Below are positions 30,625 to 37,873 of a stretch of 37,873 nt of DNA, piece after piece (positions within the stretch are counted from its first letter, which is position 1; each line of letters starts with the position of its first letter). The notes under the pieces were generated by a model. The model was not told the origin of the DNA. It did not search any database and saw only the letters and a program-made list of their open reading frames with translations. The stretch is from an uncultured Methylococcaceae bacterium. Its GTDB lineage: Bacteria > Pseudomonadota > Gammaproteobacteria > Methylococcales > Methylomonadaceae. Location: NCBI GenBank assembly GCA_903839855.1, contig CAIMEB010000145.1:1-37873 (forward strand). The letters run 5' to 3'. The position numbers and the translations under genes are program-made.

Positions 30625-31893
30625 TTACTGTGTAATGGCTTCACACTTTACATCTTTTAACAATCCTAAATACCTTACATCAATTTCGATGAGTACCTCA
30701 GTAACACCGAAGTCATCAATATGCTCGTCAATTATTTTTGCGCAAGTAAATAGTTTTGCCCTGATATTCCCTTGATTAGCTTGCAGAAAACAGCGTCTTT
30801 TTACTTTAGTATTTGAAAACAGCTCAGTCAGAACCTGATAAAGCAACTCAATACCAGCACCTGATTCAGCAGATAACCAAACCCGAACCGGATTACCTGC
30901 GTCATCCCGATCAATATGAGGTTGAATATTTTCCAACAAATCAATTTTATTAAAAACTTCTAACTGCCTAACCTTATCAGCCTCTATATCCTCAAGAACC
31001 TGATTAACCTGGACAATGATCTCATCTCTGTCTTCGCTATAAGCATCAATAACGTGCAGCAATAAATCGGCTTCACTGGCTTCCTGTAACGTTGATTTAA
31101 ATGCCGCCACTAACTCATGCGGTAAATGCCGAATAAAGCCGACTGTATCTGCAATAACTATTTCACTGCTATTAGGTAACTGACAACTTCGTAGAGTAGG
31201 ATCTAAGGTCGCAAAAAGTTGATCAGCAGTATAAATATCGGCACCCGTTAAGGTATTAAATAATGTAGATTTACCTGCATTGGTATAACCGACCAAGGAT
31301 ACTGAGGGAATCTCGGCTTTTTTACGCTTGCTTCTGCCTTGATGTCGTTGTTTGTCAACTTTATCTAAGCGCTGCTGAATCTGCTTAATTCGCAAACCCA
31401 AAAGCCGTCTATCGGTTTCTAATTGCGTTTCACCGGGGCCTCGTAAGCCAATACCACCCTTTTGACGTTCCAAATGCGTCCAACCTCGCACCAAGCGGGT
31501 CGAGAGATGTTTTAGTTGCGCTAATTCAACTTGCAACTTGCCTTCAAAAGATTGCGCACGCTGAGCGAATATATCTAATATCAGGCCGTTTCTATCAACA
31601 ACCCGCACCCCTAAAGCGCCTTCGAGATTTCTTTCCTGACTGGGCGCCAAGGGATGATTAAATAAAACCACATCAGCTTCATAAGCTTCTACTGCGGTTT
31701 TAAGCTCTTCAAGCTTACCTTTGCCAACAAAATATTTGGGATCTGGGCGTTTTCGTGGGCCAGTAACAACATAAACGGGGTCTGTTCCGGCCGATTTAGC
31801 CAGCTCTTTTAATTCTAAAAGATCTTCTTGACCGGAACGAAAGGTTAAATGAACAAGGATTGCCCGTTCACCAGAATCTGGACGATCAAACAA
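30625..31893 (-). CDS. hflX: GTPase HflX
   Basis: GPGETQLETDRRLLGLRI, VSLVGYTNAGKSTLFNTLTGA, DTVGFIRHLPHELVAAFKSTL. Confidence 0.98.
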   Translation of the reverse strand: MFDRPDSGERAILVHLTFRSGQEDLLELKELAKSAGTDPVYVVTGPRKRPDPKYFVGKGKLEELKTAVEAYEADVVLFNHPLAPSQERNLEGALGVRVVDRNGLILDIFAQRAQSFEGKLQVELAQLKHLSTRLVRGWTHLERQKGGIGLRGPGETQLETDRRLLGLRIKQIQQRLDKVDKQRHQGRSKRKKAEIPSVSLVGYTNAGKSTLFNTLTGADIYTADQLFATLDPTLRSCQLPNSSEIVIADTVGFIRHLPHELVAAFKSTLQEASEADLLLHVIDAYSEDRDEIIVQVNQVLEDIEADKVRQLEVFNKIDLLENIQPHIDRDDAGNPVRVWLSAESGAGIELLYQVLTELFSNTKVKRRCFLQANQGNIRAKLFTCAKIIDEHIDDFGVTEVLIEIDVRYLGLLKDVKCEAITQ

Positions 31894-31940
31894 TAAAGTA
31901 CTCCATGTATAAAACTATAATAAAATTTTTTCGCGACCCA

Positions 31941-32180
31941 TCACTCATCAACAACCTCATCATCGCGTAGCATTTTTACCACTTTACTGGGCACTATAGT
32001 TGATATGGCATGCTTATAAACCATTTGACTAATGGTATTTTTTAGCATGATCACATATTGATCAAATGAATCCACTTTTCCTTGTAACTTAATACCGTTA
32101 ACAAGAAAAATTGATACGGGAGTATGTTCTTTTCTCAAAGAGTTTAGAAAATTATCCTGTAAGTTTTGACCTTTCGACAT
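31941..32180 (-). CDS. hfq: RNA chaperone Hfq
   Basis: [65 protein letters not shown]. Confidence 0.99.
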   Translation of the reverse strand: MSKGQNLQDNFLNSLRKEHTPVSIFLVNGIKLQGKVDSFDQYVIMLKNTISQMVYKHAISTIVPSKVVKMLRDDEVVDE

Positions 32181-32306
32181 CCGATTTCTCCTTATTATTT
32201 TAATTAATTGGGCTTAAGATAACTGCAATTACAAGTCAATACAAATCTATATTAATGAAACCGTACTCGCTTGTTTTCATTTTATCAGAGACGACTTGAT
32301 TTACAC

Positions 32307-32759
32307 CTATTTTATTACTGTCATCTTCAATTTAACAATCAAACTACAATAATCTTCTGGTGTTAACTGATCACTTAAAATAAGTAATGCGTGTTTGTTA
32401 TATAACCTTAATGGGGTATTAGATACAAAATTAAAGTGTAAAAATAATAGTTGAGTCGTTATGACGGTTGACTGAAGAATATCAATGCCCATAAATTCCG
32501 ATGCTTCAGCCAACTCCCACCCTGACTCATCAGAATACTTAATTTGATAATTGACACCTTTTGATTGATGAACAACCCATCGATAGTATGCAACAAGCCC
32601 TATTACCAGGCTGATTTTTATAAAAACCGCCAAACTATTAAGCAACGCAGCAAGCAGTGCAAGCAGATACATAAAAAAAACGAGTCGTTTTAAAGACCCG
32701 GATGCTTTAAAAGCCAATAACAAAGGTGAATTTTTTCTGTGTTCATGGTTTTTGTTCAT
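32307..32759 (-). CDS. Small membrane protein, possibly YgfX/CptA-like
   Basis: 150 aa; two hydrophobic segments near the N-terminus and a beta-rich C-terminal part (STVITTQLLFLHFNF...LLILSDQLTPEDYCSLIVKLK) resembling the YgfX layout. Confidence 0.45.
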   Translation of the reverse strand: MNKNHEHRKNSPLLLAFKASGSLKRLVFFMYLLALLAALLNSLAVFIKISLVIGLVAYYRWVVHQSKGVNYQIKYSDESGWELAEASEFMGIDILQSTVITTQLLFLHFNFVSNTPLRLYNKHALLILSDQLTPEDYCSLIVKLKMTVIK

Positions 32760-32962
32760 GGTCTCTACATTCGTGAGTATCAGGCACCCAGTTGATAGGA
32801 TAACCTAGCCTCAGTACAATCCCCGATGAATGGCAAAGAAATTAGAACCCAAAAACAGGGCATGTGTAAACTCAAAATCGATGGGTGTGGAATACCGAGA
32901 ACCTGCCTCCCCCAAAGCGGGTGGCAAAGCAAACTTAAATATAACTTTACTCTAAGACCACA

Positions 32963-33547
32963 CTATCGCCTTAGTTGGTTGACTAAGTTTTGATGGGAAA
33001 TTGGTAGCTGAGATTCCATGGTATCGGTATCAAGTATAGATGAGTGATTATCAATAACTACCTGAGGCGCTCCAGCTTGTTTGATACTCTCAAGAAATTG
33101 CAAATGACGTTCCTTGACAGAAATAGGTGCCGACATTGGGGCTTCCGAACCGTTAGAACTTAAAGCTTCTCTTTGAGCTGCAAATATTTTCTCCACATGT
33201 TCAATGTGTTCTTTAGGTAAATTATTGGCACGCATGGAAGCGAGCAGTTCGGCATTCCATTTTTCTTGCAAATCTCTGTCATCGTCCGAAAGTTGCGGCT
33301 GTGCCGGAATGATTCCCTGGTTTAAATCATGACGGTGTCCGGAAGGCGATATTCCGGGATTTGTAGAGGCTAACGGTAGTTTGTGCTTGCTGGGCTCTCC
33401 CGAATCGTAAATACCAACTGGAGCCCCCGCCTTCTCGGCAACCGTTTTCTGAGGCACTAATGAACTATGTTCGGAACGCTGCTGTACTTCATAAAAACCT
33501 ATGGCTAAAAGCAAGGCTACGCCACATAAATATGTCAGTCTGTTCAT
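32963..33547 (-). CDS. Uncharacterised exported or anchored protein
   Basis: N-terminal hydrophobic segment MNRLTYLCGVALLLAIGFYEVQQ; charged helical middle; start moved from 33565 to 33547. Confidence 0.55.
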   Translation of the reverse strand: MNRLTYLCGVALLLAIGFYEVQQRSEHSSLVPQKTVAEKAGAPVGIYDSGEPSKHKLPLASTNPGISPSGHRHDLNQGIIPAQPQLSDDDRDLQEKWNAELLASMRANNLPKEHIEHVEKIFAAQREALSSNGSEAPMSAPISVKERHLQFLESIKQAGAPQVVIDNHSSILDTDTMESQLPISHQNLVNQLRR

Positions 33548-33636
33548 TTCACGCTTATCTCCCAAGCAATCAACCTAAAGGGGAATCTCCAACAGACTAC
33601 AACGTTTTTGATTCCCCCTATGAATTTCAACCAGAA

Positions 33637-33972
33637 TTAATAAAGATCCAGTTCCAAAAGATTCCCAGCGTAAGAGTTGGTGCCCGCCGTGCAACTACCG
33701 TCACCAAAAACACCAACTACTCTGTTACCGGCCAGAGCCGTAGCAGCCATATTAAAAAAAGATTGGCTAGTGGTATAAAAATATGTGTAGTAATTGGTAA
33801 CGAACGAGCTAGCGGGTGCGACAAAAACGTACCCCCCAGTGCCCCAATTCAAAATTTCGATTACTTTTACTGAGCCTAAGCTACAGGATGCGTTGGCAGT
33901 GTTAACCGAGAGCAACGAAGCGACCGTAATCACTAACGCCCCTATGATAGATTTTGCGCTTACTATTTTCAT
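33637..33972 (-). CDS. Small secreted protein of unknown function
   Basis: Signal peptide MKIVSAKSIIGALVITVASLLSVNTANA then SCSLG...DGSC Cys pair; ~80-aa mature part. Confidence 0.6.
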   Translation of the reverse strand: MKIVSAKSIIGALVITVASLLSVNTANASCSLGSVKVIEILNWGTGGYVFVAPASSFVTNYYTYFYTTSQSFFNMAATALAGNRVVGVFGDGSCTAGTNSYAGNLLELDLY

Positions 33973-34337
33973 TTCAACCCCATTTGTTTATCTCTACTCA
34001 ATGAGCTCCTATCCTACTACTAAAATACCGTCAGAGCAATAATAATGAAAATAGTGGCAACACCTTCGCCAAACAAAAAAACTAATTCGATAAAATAGAA
34101 TTACAGCTCAGCTAAAATATGTGGGTTTCAAGCTGAACTCTACAGACTTGAACCATGAACGCTATCATTACCACAACATTGCAACCTTTACGATTAGCCT
34201 AAGCAACCTTCTTTTTCACCCAAGTAAAATGTGTGTATTGACCAACCAACTGAAACTTTGACGCGCAAAAATCGATATCTTATTTGAAAAACTACTAACG
34301 GTAACAATCACTATTAATTACGTAACGAAAGTAGTTA

Positions 34338-34371
34338 GAAACGTAACGATCACCTGATTACGTTACGTTTC
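34338..34371. repeat. Perfect 11-bp inverted repeat
   Basis: GAAACGTAACG (34338-34348) and CGTTACGTTTC (34361-34371), 12-nt spacer; extra ACGTAACGA just upstream. Confidence 0.8.
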
Positions 34372-34418
34372 AGGAATTAGTCTTTCGCTTAAAGAACTCG
34401 CTCTTAAAAGAAGTAAAA

Positions 34419-34712
34419 CTACCATCTTGGGTAACCATAGTACCCATAATTGTATTGATTATAATCTCTGGCTCTGTCGTACATAGCCTCTTGCTGACGT
34501 ATCTGGTTTTTTATGGCTTCATCTTCCTGGATGACTTCCTGCGCCTCTCTATAATCCCCTTCCCTCAACTCATGCATCACTTCAGCCTGCTCTTGAGCGC
34601 TAATAATGGCTAACTCCCTGTTAGCCATTTCGTCAACATAATCATAGCCATAAGCCATTGCTGTACTGCTAGCAAAGATCATCATAAAACCCAATGTTAC
34701 TATTTTTTTCAT
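34419..34712 (-). CDS. Small exported Tyr/Glu-rich protein of unknown function
   Basis: Signal peptide MKKIVTLGFMMIFASSTAMA; helical acidic body; Tyr-rich tail YNQYNYGYYGYPRW. Confidence 0.65.
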   Translation of the reverse strand: MKKIVTLGFMMIFASSTAMAYGYDYVDEMANRELAIISAQEQAEVMHELREGDYREAQEVIQEDEAIKNQIRQQEAMYDRARDYNQYNYGYYGYPRW

Positions 34713-34830
34713 AGGTAAAACCTCAATTAAAAGTTAATGTTTATTAAAAATCTATTTAGTTGATGATAGTTTGACATATCCAAACTGAACAATTGCTTAA
34801 TGCACACAAACTTTTTCACAACAGTAACGA

Positions 34831-36135
34831 CTAATCCCTAAAAAACTGCTTTAAAACTTTTATCATGTAGCTATGATCTAACACCCCAGCACTTTCCCTG
34901 ATACTGTGCATCGCCCACAAAGGATTTCCAACATCAATGGAACGAATGCCTAACCTTGCTGAGGTAATCGGCCCAATCGTACTGCCACATCCCAAGTCAC
35001 TACGATGTGAATATTTTTGATAAGGCACTTCAGCCTGTTCACACCAATCAATAAACAGGGCTTGCGATAGGCTTTCAGTGCTGTAGCGATTATTCACATT
35101 CACTTTAATAACCGGCCCTTTATTCACAATTACTTTATGATCGGGATCATAAGCTAAAGGAAAACTCGGCTGGTAAGCATGTGCCATGTCCGCACTGATC
35201 ATATAACTTTTGGCTAACGCTCTTGCATAATCATCTTTATCTTGAACGGTTGCCAAAGCAATCCTTTGTAATACATCCGTCAGAAAACTACCATCCGCAC
35301 CTTTATTACTCTCGCTACCAATTTCTTCATGATCAAAAAAAGCACAAACCAATGTACCTTCGTTATCCAGGATGGCCTCATCTAACAAGGCTTGCAAGGC
35401 CGCATGACAAGAAGCCAAATTATCTAACTGACTATCAGCATAAAATTCTTGCTCTGCACCCCAGAAAGCGCCCTTCTGAGTATCATAAACCGCTAGATCC
35501 CAAGATAGAATGCGCTCGATTTCACAGTCAGTCTGTTCTTGCAGTAATTGTGAAAAATAAGCCTGTGGCAAACAATCCTGTGCTAGCGCTGATAAAATCA
35601 GCGGCAACTCATTCTGTTTATGCAGCTTTAATCCGTCATCATTAACGCCACGATTCATATGAATCGCCAGATTAGGTAAACGAAGCAAAGTCTGATCGAA
35701 TTTTAACAAGGTACTGGCAATTGCATTACTGTCGTCTTTATAAGTAATACGACCCGCCAAACTTAAATCACGATCTGCAAACGTCGCAAGAATAGGCCCG
35801 CCATACACCTCAACACCTAATCTTAACAAGCCATCAATACCACTGGCTGCATTGGGTTTGATTCTTAAACCCGGTGAATCAGTATGCGCACCCACCAGTT
35901 TAAAGCCGGTTTCTACTAAGGGCTTTTGACCCTGTACGAAAATAATAATAGAAGAATCATCACGAACGACATAGTAATGTCCTCCCGGAAGTAAATCCCA
36001 AGCACTCGTTTCATCCAGTTTAATAAACTGAAAAGCTTCTAAGTGTGCTTGAACCTGCTTAACCGCATGCCATGGACTAGGACTGGCATCAATAAAATCC
36101 AGTAATTCTTGTACCTGTTGATGAGCATCTATCAT
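34831..36135 (-). CDS. apeB: M18 family aminopeptidase (start taken at [12 protein letters not shown])
   Basis: [60 protein letters not shown]. Confidence 0.95.
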   Translation of the reverse strand: MIDAHQQVQELLDFIDASPSPWHAVKQVQAHLEAFQFIKLDETSAWDLLPGGHYYVVRDDSSIIIFVQGQKPLVETGFKLVGAHTDSPGLRIKPNAASGIDGLLRLGVEVYGGPILATFADRDLSLAGRITYKDDSNAIASTLLKFDQTLLRLPNLAIHMNRGVNDDGLKLHKQNELPLILSALAQDCLPQAYFSQLLQEQTDCEIERILSWDLAVYDTQKGAFWGAEQEFYADSQLDNLASCHAALQALLDEAILDNEGTLVCAFFDHEEIGSESNKGADGSFLTDVLQRIALATVQDKDDYARALAKSYMISADMAHAYQPSFPLAYDPDHKVIVNKGPVIKVNVNNRYSTESLSQALFIDWCEQAEVPYQKYSHRSDLGCGSTIGPITSARLGIRSIDVGNPLWAMHSIRESAGVLDHSYMIKVLKQFFRD

Positions 36136-36290
36136 TTTTCTTTTAAATCCAAAGCAGTGGAGTTCATACAATAAGGCAATCCTGTGGGTTTAGGCTCGTC
36201 TTCAAAGACAGAGTCTAAGTGGGCATTGCAAACTTTACAGATTACTTTAACTCTACACATACCATGACGGGTACCCGAGGTTTTGATGTA
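36132..36290 (-). pseudogene. msrB: C-terminal remnant of methionine sulfoxide reductase B
   Basis: Minus-strand frame [51 protein letters not shown] matches the MsrB end (RTEVRS..SHLGHVF.DGP.PTGLRYCINSA.L); upstream stop in frame; its TGA overlaps the M18 ATG. Confidence 0.75.
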
Positions 36291-36330
36291 TTATATTTGA
36301 AATCATAACGCAATACTTCTACATCATTGC

Positions 36331-36574
36331 AGCAATTCCCAATTTGGAAGTCATTATTTCAGCAATTCCCAATTTGAAATTCAAATAAAAACAATAAGAT
36401 GGAAATGTATAAATTTAGTAAAATACAAGCATAAAATTGACGTTTCTTCGTAAGCCAAAGGTTTATGTGGCTTACAGTCTTTGTAAATTTAATTATTTAT
36501 TTTTAAATAGCATGGCTACCAAAATTCATAATATAACTTTTTGATAAATAATGACTTCCAAATTGGGAATTGCT
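36331..36574. mobile_element. 244-bp MITE-like element with 29-bp terminal inverted repeats
   Basis: AGCAATTCCCAATTTGGAAGTCATTATTT (36331-36359) is the exact reverse complement of 36546-36574; inner partial copy at 36361-36375; no coding capacity. Confidence 0.6.
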
Positions 36575-36833
36575 GGCTTAAAAGCCCTGCTAGCTCAAAA
36601 AGGTCAATAAGGTCAAAAAAGCAATCCAATCATCGAGTAAATCGATTTCTCTCAATGAGGTCTGCTCTTCTATCGGTCGACACTTTTGTTGGTACGCTTC
36701 ATCGCACGCGGCTCCTCATTAGAACCCTTTCGCAAAAGTTAGAATAGGTTGACCATGATTCGCGGTGTCGGCAACGGATTAATGCCAGCAATTCTAAGCG
36801 TGATTAAGCCACTACCAAAAATAGCTGAGAACC

Positions 36834-37748
36834 TTAGACGGATGTCCACATCTTTGTTTTAAAAGAACGCAAGGATTGGTAAAAAGACTTGTAGAAGCTT
36901 AAGGTCAGTAGTTTCTTTTTCAATAAACGTGGGTTTCGTGCGTATCCTTTTAATCTAAAAATCAGGTAGAACAGATACAACAAATAGTAGGCCAAGGCTG
37001 ATTTTATCCACATTAGATGAAGCTTGGCTCGTAACTGAATCCAGTGTCCAATAGGGATTTCAGGTGGCGGCTGAAAGCCCAGATAAGCGTTAGCCAAAGC
37101 TACATAATAACTGAGTCCATTACGGTAGTAGCGACGACTGTTAAAACGTTGTTGAATGGCTGTCCAGTCTATTTGATTAGCATAGACTCGGCTAACATGG
37201 ACAAATTCAAATAATTGCCGCAATCGAAGGTTTTCTTCCATTCTGTAATTAACAAAATAAGAATGAATAATATTGTGCATCACAAAATGCGTGGGTGAAG
37301 GCAGCAAACATTCACCGCCACGCCAACTGAATAATGTCGCATCCTGAACCATTTCCTCGGCAGTGAGACATTCGGCTACAGGTAAATGAACCGGATGGAT
37401 ATGCAATTCCACCCAAATTGGCCATTCGAAACTCCTGATTCCAGGATAGTGATGACATCTTCGTTGCTTCAGAAAATCTTCGGCAGTAATGGGTGGTTGG
37501 TCAGTCGTCTTAGGTGCGTAACCGATCTCACTCAGCACGACTAATATTTCTGCTAGCTTATCGGGTGGAATCAGAATATCAATATCGCCAATGTAACGCT
37601 CGCCGGGTGTGGGATATAGGCCACTGACAAGTGTGGCTGCGCCTTTGAGTAGTAATGGACGGACACCGATGCGGTTCAGTGTTTGAATAAGCTCTGCTAA
37701 TTGATCTTGATAGCGGTGATTATCATCCAGATTAAGGGCATCCTTCAT
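36834..37748 (-). CDS. Nucleotidyltransferase family protein (PF14907-like)
   Basis: LLLKGAATLVSGLYPTPGERYIGDIDILIPPDKLAEIL...GYAP; HYPGIRSFEWPIWVELHIHP. Confidence 0.85.
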   Translation of the reverse strand: MKDALNLDDNHRYQDQLAELIQTLNRIGVRPLLLKGAATLVSGLYPTPGERYIGDIDILIPPDKLAEILVVLSEIGYAPKTTDQPPITAEDFLKQRRCHHYPGIRSFEWPIWVELHIHPVHLPVAECLTAEEMVQDATLFSWRGGECLLPSPTHFVMHNIIHSYFVNYRMEENLRLRQLFEFVHVSRVYANQIDWTAIQQRFNSRRYYRNGLSYYVALANAYLGFQPPPEIPIGHWIQLRAKLHLMWIKSALAYYLLYLFYLIFRLKGYARNPRLLKKKLLTLSFYKSFYQSLRSFKTKMWTSV

Positions 37749-37873
37749 AGCAGCCTAAAAGTAGTTGACACTTTTGATGTCAATAAAAAATTAACAACAA
37801 GCTACCGTAGCCATTAAAAAACGGCCAGTGACTTTAAAGATAAACGGCTTAGCTGTTTCTTAAATTTAAGAAA

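Noticed and set aside
35223-35645. 140-aa plus-strand ORF
   Set aside because: Antisense to the M18 aminopeptidase.
36541-36747. 68-aa plus-strand ORF next to the MITE-like element
   Set aside because: Starts in the TIR; no convincing transposase or other similarity; other frames are broken by stops.

Overview
The window is about 38 kb of a gammaproteobacterial chromosome. It may be Methylococcales-like, but that is inferred from gene order and family recall and was not tested. Most of it (about 4.9-32.2 kb) is dense housekeeping sequence, mainly on the minus strand: secA; hflX-hflK-hflC with hfq; hisZ-purA-LMW phosphatase-dienelactone hydrolase; and gyrA-serC-pheA-hisC-(tyrA::aroA fusion)-cmk-rpsA-ihfB. 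One divergent plus-strand operon encodes a DabA/DabB-type inorganic carbon transporter in dabA-then-dabB order. The left flank (about 0.1-4.9 kb) is a decayed accessory patch. It has three damaged copies of one fibronectin-III-like gene, two of them forming a ~242-bp direct repeat around a toxin-first HigBA-like module. It also has an Rpn/PD-(D/E)XK-like ORF that seems to lack its catalytic core, and a DUF433 antitoxin whose overlapping DUF5615 toxin is reduced to about 13 recognisable residues. The right flank (about 32.3-37.8 kb) has small exported proteins of unknown function, an M18 aminopeptidase start-stop coupled to an unannotated msrB C-terminal remnant, a 244-bp MITE-like element with 29-bp perfect terminal inverted repeats, and a PF14907-type nucleotidyltransferase. 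I did not find convincing evidence of a wholly new system. The best leads are the Fn3 repeat/TA structure, the decayed toxin partners, the dabAB operon with its 16-bp tandem upstream repeat, and the small exported protein cluster. No tRNA, rRNA or CRISPR array was seen.
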